DNA of 64,000 nt, from the NCBI RefSeq assembly GCF_036330325.1, contig NZ_JAZDRO010000001.1, forward strand, positions 984,871-1,048,870, given 5' to 3'. Positions 8,732 to 17,389 of the stretch are shown here, piece after piece. Every line of letters begins with the position of its first letter. The first letter of the stretch is position 1. The stretch is from Hyphobacterium marinum. GTDB lineage: Bacteria > Pseudomonadota > Alphaproteobacteria > Caulobacterales > Maricaulaceae. The notes beneath the pieces were generated by a model. The model ran no database searches, was not told where the DNA came from, and worked only from the letters and a program-made list of their open reading frames with translations. The position numbers were made by a program, and so were the translations under genes.

Positions 8732-10008
8732 GACAGGCTCCCGGCGAAGATCGGCCGAATCGCGGACATCGTTATTTTGAGCGCGCCGCCCGACGCGACG
8801 GTGAGAGCCTTGGTCACGGCGTCAGCCTGCGGCCCCTTGCCCGACCAGATCGCATCAACGGCATCGGCGATGGCCTCGGCATCGCTGGCGAAAATCGCGG
8901 CGTCGTGTTGGCGATAGGCGGCATAAACATCGTCGAAGCTGGCGGTGAACGGGCCGGAGATGATGCTCGCACCGGCCTTGCTGGCCTCAATGGGATTGTG
9001 ACCGCCAATGCCGTCGATCAGGCTGCCGCCGATCAGCGCGGCGGGGGCCAGCCCATACCAGAGCGGCATTTCACCGAGCGTGTCGGCCAGCCAGACCGTC
9101 GAGTCCGCGTCGGGCACCTCGCCGGATGACCGGCGGGCCATCGTAAATCCACCAGCTGTGATTTGCGCCGCAAGCGCATCGCCACGTTCAGGATGGCGCG
9201 GCGCAAGGATCAGCAAAGGCCGGTCATGGCGGTCGGCAAGCGTTTGGTGGGCCGCGAGCACGACTGTCTCCTCGCCCTCATGCGTGCTGGCGGCGAGCCA
9301 GATGTTCCGGCCCGCCAGCGCGGTTCGCAGAGCTGTCAGTTCACTCTGATCGGCGAGGAGGGCCGGCGCATCGAGCTTGAGATTTCCCGCGAGCGGAATC
9401 TCGGTGTCGAGGATTTTCGTCAGGCCGTCGGCGGTACGCCGGTCGGCGGCCCCGATCCACGAATAGGCCGACAAAAGCGCCTGGCCGCTGGTTTTCCAGC
9501 GCAGCCAGCGGGCCAGCGAACCGTCATTCATCCTGGCATTGACCAGCACCATGGGAATGCCGCGCGCCTGTGTTTCGAGGATCAGGTTGGGCCAGATTTC
9601 AGACTCGGCGAAAACCGCCGCATCGGGCCGCCAGTGTTTGAGGAAGCGCCGCACCGGGCCGGGGCGGTCGATGGGCAGGAATTGGTGGATGACGCCCTCT
9701 GGTGCGCGGCGCGCAACCAGATCGGCCGAGGTCAGCGTCCCGGTCGTCACCAGCACATTGACCGCGCCGCGTTCGGCGCGGATGGCGTCGATCAGGGTGA
9801 GAAGGATGAGGGATTCCCCGACGCTGGCCCCATGCATCCAGACCAATGGGCCGTCAGGCCGTGCCTTCGAGTAGCGGCCAAAACGCTCGCCCAGCCGTCC
9901 GGCATCTTCCTTGCCGTGATCGGCGCGCGATCGCAGCATCAGGGCCGCCACCGGGCCCAACGCCCAGGTCAGCGCCCGGTAGGCGTAGAGCATGAGGGGC
10001 AGGCTCAC
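8728..10008 (-). CDS. waaA: 3-deoxy-D-manno-octulosonic acid (Kdo) transferase
   Basis: A 426-aa GT30 glycosyltransferase that adds Kdo to lipid IVA. It has an N-terminal membrane helix, the HGASVGES motif (59-66) at the active site, the inter-domain GGSLIDGIGGHNPIEA region and a typical overall length. The GTG start overlaps the TGA of the upstream DUF374 gene (GTGA). An alternative ATG six codons in would remove part of the membrane anchor, so GTG is preferred. How many Kdo residues it adds cannot be read from sequence. Confidence 0.96.
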   Translation of the reverse strand: MSLPLMLYAYRALTWALGPVAALMLRSRADHGKEDAGRLGERFGRYSKARPDGPLVWMHGASVGESLILLTLIDAIRAERGAVNVLVTTGTLTSADLVARRAPEGVIHQFLPIDRPGPVRRFLKHWRPDAAVFAESEIWPNLILETQARGIPMVLVNARMNDGSLARWLRWKTSGQALLSAYSWIGAADRRTADGLTKILDTEIPLAGNLKLDAPALLADQSELTALRTALAGRNIWLAASTHEGEETVVLAAHQTLADRHDRPLLILAPRHPERGDALAAQITAGGFTMARRSSGEVPDADSTVWLADTLGEMPLWYGLAPAALIGGSLIDGIGGHNPIEASKAGASIISGPFTASFDDVYAAYRQHDAAIFASDAEAIADAVDAIWSGKGPQADAVTKALTVASGGALKITMSAIRPIFAGSLS

Positions 10009-10748
10009 CCCGCCGCTCCCGCCAGGTTTTTCGGTTCGGCCGGTTCAATGACCGGGCCGCCGCAGGCTTCGTCGGCTTCGCGGGTCGCCTCGTTGAGGCG
10101 GCGTTCGAGTTCAAGGCGCAGCGATTCCATTTCCGCCGGGCTGGCGTCGGCGGGCACGTGCAGGGCCTCCTTCCAGACCACGACGCCGCGCCCGAACGGG
10201 TAGGGCAGGATGAAACGGTCCCAGGACTTGGCGACCATCTTGTTGGTCACCGACCAGGAAAAGATCATCACCGGCGCGCCGGTCGCCTTGGCCAGGCGCA
10301 GCGCCCCGGCGCTGGCGCGCATGCGCGGCCCGCGCGGCCCGTCAATGGTCAGGCCCATGCAGCCGCCCGCCTCGACGGTCCGGCTCATCGCCCGGAAAGC
10401 GGTCATGCCGCCCTTGCCCTTGTCTTTCTTGGCGTTGCGGGAGGAACCGCGCACGACGCCAATGTTCAGCGTGCGGGCGAAACGGGCGATGAACTCGCCC
10501 TCCCGCGAGCGCGAGATCAGCATGTGGGGCGTCTGCCGGGCGGTCATGTCCCAACCGACAAAGGACAGCCCGATGCGCGAATGCCAGAAGGCGGCGACGA
10601 TTCCGGTGCCACCTTGCGTGACCGCATCGAGATGTTCGCGGCCGCGCTGGTCCCAGCGTTTCGTGCCGGCGCACAGGCGCATGTAGTTGGCGAGGCACCA
10701 GGCCGCGGCAATCTGGATGGGCGCAGACCGGATAAGGGCTTTCAGCAT
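10005..10748 (-). CDS. DUF374 lysophospholipid acyltransferase family protein
   Basis: A 247-aa member of the DUF374 branch of the LPLAT acyltransferases. It shows AAFWHSR (53-58) in place of the usual HX4D block, and TIDGPRGPRMRAS (134-146), the family's hallmark. Relatives lie directly before kdtA in alphaproteobacteria and are thought to act on lipid A or phospholipid; the exact reaction is unknown. It is the first gene of the coupled four-gene LPS chain and diverges from the tyrosine-phosphatase-like gene across 104 bases. Confidence 0.9.
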   Translation of the reverse strand: MLKALIRSAPIQIAAAWCLANYMRLCAGTKRWDQRGREHLDAVTQGGTGIVAAFWHSRIGLSFVGWDMTARQTPHMLISRSREGEFIARFARTLNIGVVRGSSRNAKKDKGKGGMTAFRAMSRTVEAGGCMGLTIDGPRGPRMRASAGALRLAKATGAPVMIFSWSVTNKMVAKSWDRFILPYPFGRGVVVWKEALHVPADASPAEMESLRLELERRLNEATREADEACGGPVIEPAEPKNLAGAAG

Positions 10749-10852
10749 GGTGAGCCTTGCTGGCGCATTTCCGGCGCTCCGGTCAAGCTGCGCGCGCGGT
10801 TGCGCCCCGCCGCCCGTCCGCCTAAACCCGCGCGAAAGCCCTGGACGAGACG

Positions 10853-11518
10853 ATGAGTTACGACCTTTCCGATCCCGATGACCGGCACCGCGCGTGGAGC
10901 GACTATCTGTGGAAGGACCATGGCGTGTTGCGCCTGCGCTTCCACAACATGCACCCGATTGGCGACAAGGGCATGTGGCGGGCCAACCAGCCGTCGCCGA
11001 ACCGGGTAAAATGGCTGGCCGAGCAGGGTTTCAAGACCATTCTCAATCTTCGCGGAACCCAGCCGGGCCGCCATTATTACGACCTGGAACGCGATGCCTG
11101 CGAGCGTCATGGCATCACCATGATCGACCTGCCCTGGGGGTCGCGCGAAGCGCCCTATGTGGAGCGGATCGAAAATCTCGTGAAGACGTTCGAGACGATC
11201 GAATATCCTGCGATGATGCACTGCAAGTCGGGTGCGGACCGGGCGGGTATCGTCGCGGTGATCTACGCCATCACCCAGCTGAACTGGCCGTTCGAACAGG
11301 CCATCGAGCACCTGTCGGGCAAGTATCTTCACGTGAAGCAGGGCAAGACGGGCATGCTCGACTACTTCTTCGACCAGTACCGTCAGGCGAATGCCGCCGA
11401 GCCCATCGACTTCATGGACTGGGTACGCACGAAATATGACCGCCAGGCCATTCATGACGGTTTCATGGGGTCGTGGTGGGGCAATCTGCTCACCGAGAAA
11501 CTGCTGCGCCGCGAATAG
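10853..11518 (+). CDS. Tyrosine/dual-specificity phosphatase family protein
   Basis: A 221-aa cytoplasmic protein with the CX5R phosphatase signature CKSGADR (Cys124 to Arg130) after a beta-strand MMH, and a candidate general-acid Asp in MIDLPWGSR (about 90-98). It belongs with the small DSP/PTP-like proteins of Gram-negative bacteria, which act on phosphoproteins, inositol phosphates or lipid phosphates. It sits on the opposite strand between msbA (convergent, 3-base gap) and the DUF374-kdtA-lpxK-lpxL chain, so an LPS-related substrate is a reasonable guess but unproven. Confidence 0.88.
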   Translation: MSYDLSDPDDRHRAWSDYLWKDHGVLRLRFHNMHPIGDKGMWRANQPSPNRVKWLAEQGFKTILNLRGTQPGRHYYDLERDACERHGITMIDLPWGSREAPYVERIENLVKTFETIEYPAMMHCKSGADRAGIVAVIYAITQLNWPFEQAIEHLSGKYLHVKQGKTGMLDYFFDQYRQANAAEPIDFMDWVRTKYDRQAIHDGFMGSWWGNLLTEKLLRRE

Positions 11519-11521
11519 CGG

Positions 11522-13267
11522 TCAGGTCGCGAACTGAAGCTTGCTGAGGCGGGCATAGAGGCCGTCGCGGGCGATCAGATCGTCATGCCGGCCGTCCTCC
11601 ACGATACGGCCATCCTCCAGCACACAGATCCGGTCGGCATCGCGCACGGTGGCGAGCCGGTGGGCGATGACCAAAGTCGTGCGGCCCTTCGCCAGCCTTT
11701 TCAGCGCCTCCTGCACGCGGGCTTCAGCCTCGGCGTCGAGCGCACTGGTCGCTTCATCCAGCAACAGGATGGGCGCATCTTTCAGAATGGCACGGGCGAT
11801 GGCGATGCGCTGGCGCTGTCCGCCCGACAGTTTGCCGCCGCGCGGGCCGACGGGCGTGTCATAGCCCTGGGGCAGGGCGGTGATGAAGTCGTGCGCATCA
11901 GCAGCCTTGGCCGCGTCGATGATCTCGGCGTCGCTGGCGTCCAGGCGTCCGAAGGCGATGTTGGCGCGGATCGAGTCGTCAAACAGCGTGACGTCCTGGC
12001 TGACGAGAGCAACCGCGTCACGCACAGATTTGACGGTAGCCTTGCTGATGTCCTGGCCGTCGATCCGGACCGAGCCGGCGACCGGATCATAAAGCCGCGG
12101 AATAAGATTGAGGATGGTCGTCTTGCCCGAACCTGACGGGCCGACGAAGGCGATGGTCTCGCCCGACTTCGCCGTAACATTGATATCGTGGAGGGCTGTG
12201 GCCCCGTCACCATAGGCGAACTCGACGTCTTCGAGGACGACTTCGGCCTTCAGGATATTCAGCGGTTTGGCGTCCGGCGATTCCAATACCGTGTCCGGTT
12301 CATCGATCAAGGCAAAGGCGCGGTTGAGGACGGCCATGCCTTCCTGGGCGACAGCGCTCAGCGTGCCGATGGCGCGAACCGCCGGGGCCATCATGGCAAT
12401 GGCGGTCAGAAAGCCCAAAATATCGGCGATGCTGGTCGCTCCCTGCGATATCCGCCAGCCGCCGACGGCCAGAACACCGGCAAGGGCCGCTCCGCCCACG
12501 ATTTCGAGGATCGGATCGACCCGCGCTTTTGATGCGGTAAGCGACAAGGCCAGGCGGAAACGGTCGAGAAAGGCATGCCTGGAGCGTTCTGTCTCGTAGT
12601 CTTCCAGCCGGTAGGTTTTCACCATGCGCGCACCGGAAAAGCTCTCATCAAGGAAGCTTGTCACCTCGCCCATCTGGGTCTGGGCCTCGGTTGAGGTCCG
12701 GCGCAGCATCTTGCCGATCCGGATGACGGGCAGGGCGGCGATTGGGTAGATGACAAGGACCAGGATCGCGAGCATCCAGTCGAAATAGAACATTGCCGCA
12801 ATGGTACCGGCGACGGTCAGCGTGTCGCGCAGGAGGTTGTTCGCGGCGCGAACCAGCGCCTCGCGCATCAGCGTGATGTCATTGGTGAAGCGGGAAACGA
12901 GGTTGCCGACGGGCTCGCGAACCAGCCGGGCGAAATCGGCGCGGACAAGGCGGACATACATCGCTTCCTGCAAGTCCTGCATGACTTTCAGGGCGAGGCG
13001 GTTGGTCTGTAGGGTCTGGAGATAAAGCGACAGGCCACGAATGGCGGAAATCGCGATGATGACGATGGGCGCGAGCCAGACCACGCGGGCGTCCTCGCGT
13101 TCGATCAGGCTGAATGCCCACTGCACCATGAAGGCGTAGGACGAGGCCGCCGCCGCGGTCAGAGCCGAGAGCACGACCGCGACCGTCACCAGCCGCCAGC
13201 GCGGCGCGAGATACTCCCGCCACAGCCGGGCCAATAGCGTCGAGGCAGGCGTGTCGGTCTCGCTCAA
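11522..13267 (-). CDS. msbA: MsbA-type ABC exporter (lipid A flippase-like)
   Basis: A 581-aa half-transporter with six membrane helices (about 25-310) fused to an ATPase domain. Walker A is GPSGSGKTT (376-384), the signature is LSGGQ (480-484), Walker B is ILLLDE (500-505) and the switch His lies in VIAHRL. By family and by position beside lipid A genes it probably flips core-lipid A, though other lipid exporters look alike. The start is a TTG preceded by a strong AAGGAGAGG ribosome binding site. It lies 27 bases downstream of DUF4170 in one operon with the cysQ-like gene and pmbA. Confidence 0.9.
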   Translation of the reverse strand: MSETDTPASTLLARLWREYLAPRWRLVTVAVVLSALTAAAASSYAFMVQWAFSLIEREDARVVWLAPIVIIAISAIRGLSLYLQTLQTNRLALKVMQDLQEAMYVRLVRADFARLVREPVGNLVSRFTNDITLMREALVRAANNLLRDTLTVAGTIAAMFYFDWMLAILVLVIYPIAALPVIRIGKMLRRTSTEAQTQMGEVTSFLDESFSGARMVKTYRLEDYETERSRHAFLDRFRLALSLTASKARVDPILEIVGGAALAGVLAVGGWRISQGATSIADILGFLTAIAMMAPAVRAIGTLSAVAQEGMAVLNRAFALIDEPDTVLESPDAKPLNILKAEVVLEDVEFAYGDGATALHDINVTAKSGETIAFVGPSGSGKTTILNLIPRLYDPVAGSVRIDGQDISKATVKSVRDAVALVSQDVTLFDDSIRANIAFGRLDASDAEIIDAAKAADAHDFITALPQGYDTPVGPRGGKLSGGQRQRIAIARAILKDAPILLLDEATSALDAEAEARVQEALKRLAKGRTTLVIAHRLATVRDADRICVLEDGRIVEDGRHDDLIARDGLYARLSKLQFAT

Positions 13268-13294
13268 ACCCTCTCCTTTCGCGGACCCGGCGCG

Positions 13295-13552
13295 TCAGTG
13301 CTCGTGGGTGTCGTCATTCGCCGGGTCGAGCAGGCGGTGCGCATGGATAATGAAATAGCGCATGTGGGCGTTGTCGACGGTCGACTGCGCGGCCGACTTC
13401 CAGGCCTTGCGGGCATCCTCGTAGGACCCGAAGGCACCGACGAAGTCGATATTCGACAAGTCTTTGAATTCATGGGCCTTCGGGCCGACATTTGCCAGTT
13501 CGCCGCCGATGACGATGTGGAGGAGTTGTTTGCCGGTCGCAGTGTCAGACAT
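13295..13552 (-). CDS. DUF4170 family protein
   Basis: An 85-aa soluble protein matching the DUF4170 family (LHIVIGGELANV, DIDFVGAFGSYEDARKAWKS-like core, then MRYFIIHAHRLLDP). The family is nearly restricted to alphaproteobacteria and lies beside inositol-monophosphatase/cysQ genes, as here. Function unknown. It sits between the cysQ-like gene (37 bases) and msbA (27 bases). Confidence 0.88.
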   Translation of the reverse strand: MSDTATGKQLLHIVIGGELANVGPKAHEFKDLSNIDFVGAFGSYEDARKAWKSAAQSTVDNAHMRYFIIHAHRLLDPANDDTHEH

Positions 13553-13589
13553 GGCGGTATTTCTCAGCCTTGTTGTTGGGTGTGCCTAG

Positions 13590-14357
13590 CTAGTGTGCGA
13601 GGCGCTCTCTTAGCAAGGCGTGAAGGTGCGGGCCAGCCGCAAGCGGTGGACTCTTGCGCACACTTTGAAGTCCGTAACTATAGCTGTCACCGTCCGTGTT
13701 GGTCAGGATGCCACCGGCTTCCTCGACCAGCAGCTGACCGGCGGCAAGATCCCAGTCCGACTTCGGGCGTGGCGAGACCGCGCCGTCGTATTCGCCACTG
13801 GCGACCAGCGCCAGCCGGTAGGCGATGGAATTTCTTCGTTCGATGGACGCGCTGTCCGCCAGGGATTTGCGGAAATAGTCCGTGTCGCCCAGCAGGCGGG
13901 CACCGGCAATCCTCGCATGCCCGGTTACCTGGGTCTGCTTACCATTCTTCCACGCTCCCGATCCGCGCGCTGCGGAAAACATCTCGTCGGTGAGCGGGTT
14001 ATAGACGGCGGCGGCAATCGGCAGGCCCGCCTCCACGACCGCTAGCGAGACGGTGAAATGCGGGCGGCGGCGGATGAAGGCGCGGGTACCGTCCATCGGG
14101 TCTACGACGAATACGCGGGTCTTTTCCAGGCGCGAGCCGTCGTCCTCGGTTTCCTCGGACAGCCACCCGTAACCGGGTCGCGCGGCGAGCAGCGTGTCAC
14201 GCAAGGCGGTCTCTGCCGCGATGTCGGCTTCGGTCACCGGATTGTTGCGGGATTTCTCCCAGACCTCGGCACCCTCGTGATAGAAGCGCGCAAGAATGTC
14301 CCCCGCCGCGCGAGCAGCGCTGTCCAGCAGATCACGGTCGGCGTCAGGACCCGCCAA
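13590..14357 (-). CDS. Inositol monophosphatase family protein (CysQ-like)
   Basis: A 255-aa Mg-dependent, Li-sensitive-type phosphatase. Motifs are NPVTEAD (39-45), WLSEET (65-70), the metal site DPMDGT (86-91) and DWDLAAG (201-207). Relatives hydrolyse 3'-phosphoadenosine 5'-phosphate or inositol phosphates; CysQ activity is the usual annotation in this neighbourhood. The start is uncertain. A TTG at 14357 gives the family's usual N-terminus and only a short overlap with pmbA, while ATGs at 14390 and 14417 lie deeper inside pmbA. I see no strong ribosome binding site for any of them. Confidence 0.88.
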   Translation of the reverse strand: MAGPDADRDLLDSAARAAGDILARFYHEGAEVWEKSRNNPVTEADIAAETALRDTLLAARPGYGWLSEETEDDGSRLEKTRVFVVDPMDGTRAFIRRRPHFTVSLAVVEAGLPIAAAVYNPLTDEMFSAARGSGAWKNGKQTQVTGHARIAGARLLGDTDYFRKSLADSASIERRNSIAYRLALVASGEYDGAVSPRPKSDWDLAAGQLLVEEAGGILTNTDGDSYSYGLQSVRKSPPLAAGPHLHALLRERLAH

Positions 14358-15705
14358 CGGAGAGGCCGTCCACGAAAATGCTCGGCGCATTGACCGAGCC
14401 CCGGAAGAGCAGGTCATCCGCGGGCTGCAGCCGGGCGAAGATGGCGTTGAGATCGCCCGCGACGGTGATTTCGCTGACCGGGTGGTCGATTTCGCCCTTC
14501 GCGATGCGGAAACCGGAGACGCCGACCGACCAGGAACCGGTATTGGGATTGAGCGACGGGCCGAACATCTCGGTGACCAGAAGGCCCTCGTCGATCCCGG
14601 CGATCATGTCCGCGCGCGTCGTCTTGCCGGCGTCCATGTGCAGATTGCTCGGACCGGCACCCGGCGGACCGCCCAGGCTCCGCGAGGCGTAGCCATTGGC
14701 TTCCAGCCCCAGCTGACGGGCGGCAGCGCAGTTGAGGAACCAGGTCGTCAGCCGGCCATCCTCGATGACGGCGCGCTTCCGGGTCGCGACGCCTTCACCG
14801 TCGAAAGGCTGGGAGCCGAACCCCCACGGCCGGTGGGGGTCGTCGATAACGTGAATGCCCTCGGCGAAGACTTTTTCGCCCATCTTGTCGCGCAGGAAGG
14901 AGACACCGCGCGCCACAGCCGGGCCGCTGATCGCGCCGCAGAGGGCCGACAGGAAGGCGGTCGAGACGCGGCGGTCAAAGATGACCGGGCGGGGGCCGGA
15001 TTTAAGGCGCTGCGGCCCCAGCCGCGCCACCGTGCGCTCTCCGGCTTCGGTGCCGACGTCGGTGATGTCGCGCAGATCGGCAAGGCGGCGTGCACTGGTC
15101 ATCGCGTAGTCGCGTTCCATCGCGCCGTTCTTCGCCGCGATGACGCTAATGCCATAGCCGCAGCTGGACTTGCGCCAGGCCCCGGAAAACCCGTTCGACG
15201 ACGCCGCCCCGACCGCGCCTTCACCGGTCGAGGCAAAGGCTGATTCCGTCATCGTGACGCCCGGCACACCGCGGGCCGCCGTCTCGATGTCACACGCCAG
15301 CTTTTCCAGCGTCTCCGGTGTCCAGTCGCTGGCTTCGTAAAGGTCGAGGGCAGGATAGTCCGTCGCCAGCTGCCCGGGATCGGCGAGGCCCGCATAGGGG
15401 TCTTCAGGGGCGGCCTTCGCCATGGCGACGGCGCGTTCAATCGCGGCCTGGCTGCCGTCCAGAGACAGGTCCGAGAAGGTCACGCCGGCCTGGCGCTTGC
15501 CGGCAAAGACGCGAATGCCCGCGTCCCGGCTTTCGGACCGTTCCACGTCTTCCAGCTTGCCGTCGCGGACGGATAATTCCAGCGAACGCGATTCCACGAT
15601 CGCAGCTTCGGCGGCATCTGCCCCGGCCTTCAGGGCGCGGGACATCAGGTCCTGCGCGAGGGCTTCAAGGGCAGTCGGATCGGGGCTTTGCGTATCAGAG
15701 CTCAT
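14344..15705 (-). CDS. pmbA: TldD/PmbA family protein, PmbA (TldE) subunit
   Basis: A 453-aa partner subunit of the TldD-TldE metalloprotease, which degrades unfolded peptides and matures microcin B17-type peptides in some bacteria. It has the PmbA N-terminal domain, the Gly-rich middle and C-terminal KGEIDHPVSEITVAGDL, and lacks the HExxxH zinc motif, as expected for TldE. The catalytic partner tldD is in this window (40408-41820) but not in the same operon. The start at MSSDTQSPDPT fits the family; the long upstream extension is antisense-like. First gene of the pmbA-cysQ-DUF4170-msbA operon. Confidence 0.94.
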   Translation of the reverse strand: MSSDTQSPDPTALEALAQDLMSRALKAGADAAEAAIVESRSLELSVRDGKLEDVERSESRDAGIRVFAGKRQAGVTFSDLSLDGSQAAIERAVAMAKAAPEDPYAGLADPGQLATDYPALDLYEASDWTPETLEKLACDIETAARGVPGVTMTESAFASTGEGAVGAASSNGFSGAWRKSSCGYGISVIAAKNGAMERDYAMTSARRLADLRDITDVGTEAGERTVARLGPQRLKSGPRPVIFDRRVSTAFLSALCGAISGPAVARGVSFLRDKMGEKVFAEGIHVIDDPHRPWGFGSQPFDGEGVATRKRAVIEDGRLTTWFLNCAAARQLGLEANGYASRSLGGPPGAGPSNLHMDAGKTTRADMIAGIDEGLLVTEMFGPSLNPNTGSWSVGVSGFRIAKGEIDHPVSEITVAGDLNAIFARLQPADDLLFRGSVNAPSIFVDGLSVGGS

Positions 15706-15748
15706 GGCGGGTTTGGTAACGCCCGCCCTGGCCCTGCGCAACGCTGCC

Positions 15749-16144
15749 TCACACGGTGACGGCGAAATAGATAAGCGCCACACCCATGACCAGATAGCTG
15801 GCATAGGTGATGAGCGAACCCATGAAGCGGCCCGGTCCGGGCCGCCCGCCCGTGCACATCGCATAGGCATGGGCGGCCCGCGCCAGTGTGAAGAGCAGGC
15901 CAAAAGTGTGGATAAGGAAGGCTGACGCTCCCATCAGGGCCAGCACGACCAGGCCAACAAGCGCGCCGGGGATCCATTCCGCCGCATTGCCGTGAGCCCG
16001 TACCCGGGCATTCATACCGGGATTGCCGCCATCCCCCATCGAGACGGCATTCTTGCGCCGCCCCATGCTGACGTGAAAGCCGAGGATGACCAGGATCAGC
16101 AGGTTCAGGCCAGTATAGAGACCGGCAGCGTCAAGCGCGCTCAT
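15749..16144 (-). CDS. MAPEG family membrane protein
   Basis: A 131-aa four-helix membrane protein of the MAPEG family (microsomal glutathione transferase-like). The signature VRAHGNAAEWIPGAL (about 48-62) contains the conserved Asn, Glu and Pro after the first helix. Bacterial members may use glutathione, and gshA is present elsewhere in the window, but the substrate is unknown. It lies 43 bases upstream of pmbA on the same strand. Confidence 0.9.
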   Translation of the reverse strand: MSALDAAGLYTGLNLLILVILGFHVSMGRRKNAVSMGDGGNPGMNARVRAHGNAAEWIPGALVGLVVLALMGASAFLIHTFGLLFTLARAAHAYAMCTGGRPGPGRFMGSLITYASYLVMGVALIYFAVTV

Positions 16145-16156
16145 TGTGGGGCGATC

Positions 16157-16648
16157 CTACTGATTGTGGCCTTCGGCCGCGCAGGTCGTGGCCGAATTGA
16201 CCATGAACATGCCTGCCTGAGAGGCTTCCTGCATCGTCATTTCACCGCGGAGGCGCGCGGCTTCCTGGGTGTTCTCGGTCAGCGTCGCCAGGAGGAAGTC
16301 GCGGCTGCGGTCGGTCAGATTGGCCGTGGAGTGGCGGCTGATGCAGCGGCACATGTCTTCATTCATGTTCGAGGCCGACAGGCAGGCGGCGGTGAATTCG
16401 GGGTCCTCGCGGCCTTCTTCCATCGTATCGCGGCCGAGAATCCGGTCGCGTGCGGCGGCATAGTCCTCATTGGTCATGGCTTCGTCGCCATTCCCGCCTT
16501 CGCCGCCGCTTTCGTCCGACGTGCCGTCGGAGAACTCGACCTCGCCATTGATGGCTTCGGGCGTTTCAGGATCAGTGGTGTCGTTGCCACCGCTGCAGGC
16601 TGCCAGTGCCAGCGCGGCCGTCAGGGCCGTCAGGTGTGTCAGTTTCAT
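16157..16648 (-). CDS. Putative lipoprotein with a C...CxC...C pattern
   Basis: A 163-aa protein with a lipoprotein signal (LALAAC, lipid-modified Cys at about 18), an acidic Gly/Glu-rich linker (20-57) and a helical domain with four cysteines. These are ACLSAS, MCRCIS and a final C in SATTCAAE. The CxC followed by about 60 residues, then an SQAG segment and a last Cys, resembles the secreted protein at 17379-17765, so the two may be distant paralogues. Function unknown. Probably outer-membrane or periplasmic. Confidence 0.75.
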   Translation of the reverse strand: MKLTHLTALTAALALAACSGGNDTTDPETPEAINGEVEFSDGTSDESGGEGGNGDEAMTNEDYAAARDRILGRDTMEEGREDPEFTAACLSASNMNEDMCRCISRHSTANLTDRSRDFLLATLTENTQEAARLRGEMTMQEASQAGMFMVNSATTCAAEGHNQ

Positions 16649-16720
16649 CGTGTTCCTCCCCGGTCACGTGTGTTGAGCCGGAAACACTAGCGCGTGCGGC
16701 GAAGGGAGGGAACGCCCAAT

Positions 16721-17389
16721 CTATCGGGCAGGAAGGGCGGCGGCCTCTTTGAGGGCTTCGGCCAGTGTCTCCGGGGCTGCTGCGCCGGGCAGGGCCAGCT
16801 GACCGTTGAAGACGAAGGTCGGCACGCCCGTCACGCCCAGCCGGCGGAAGAAATTCGCCTCGTCGCGAACTGCGGCCGCATCCCGGTCACCGGGCAGGAG
16901 GTCGGTCAGCACCGCTTCGTCCAGCCCGGCTTCGGTGCCGATCCGGGCCAGTACGCCCGGGTCGCCGATATTCTCGAGTTTCGAAAAATAGGCTTCAAAG
17001 AGGGCATCGGCCACGCGGTCGGCAACGGCCGCATCCTGCCCCCGCGCCCAGCGCATCAGGCGATGGGCGTCGAGCGTGGACGGCCGGTGTTCGATCTCGT
17101 CAAAGCGGAATTCAATCCCGGCCCCCGGTGCGGCGGCTTCGAGATGGTCGCGCATTTTCTGCCAGACCTCGCGGTTCGAGCCGTCGAATTTCGCTTTCAT
17201 ATAGGCCTTGTAGGGCTTGCCCTCGCGCGGCAGGGCGGGGTCGAGCTCATAGGGCCGCCAGACAGTAACCGCCTTGATCTCCGGCACTTGTTTCTGGGCA
17301 GCCAGCCAGTTGCGATGACCCAGCCAGCACCACGGACAGACGAAGTCCGAGACGAAATCGACCTGGACCGGACCCGCCTTACTGGACAT
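16721..17389 (-). CDS. DsbA-family oxidoreductase, FrnE-like
   Basis: A 222-aa thioredoxin-fold protein with the CPWC active site at 18-21, a helical insertion and the cis-Pro loop GVTGVPTFVFNG. The FVCPWCWLG context and length match the FrnE group rather than periplasmic DsbA. There is no signal peptide, so it should be cytoplasmic. Its start overlaps the end of the upstream secreted protein gene by 11 bases, suggesting co-translation. Substrate unknown. Confidence 0.92.
   Translation of the reverse strand: MSSKAGPVQVDFVSDFVCPWCWLGHRNWLAAQKQVPEIKAVTVWRPYELDPALPREGKPYKAYMKAKFDGSNREVWQKMRDHLEAAAPGAGIEFRFDEIEHRPSTLDAHRLMRWARGQDAAVADRVADALFEAYFSKLENIGDPGVLARIGTEAGLDEAVLTDLLPGDRDAAAVRDEANFFRRLGVTGVPTFVFNGQLALPGAAAPETLAEALKEAAALPAR

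Noticed and set aside
14358..14417. Upstream ATG starts for the CysQ-like gene
   Set aside because: They lie within the pmbA 3' end, and the added residues do not resemble the family N-terminus. The TTG is preferred but not certain.
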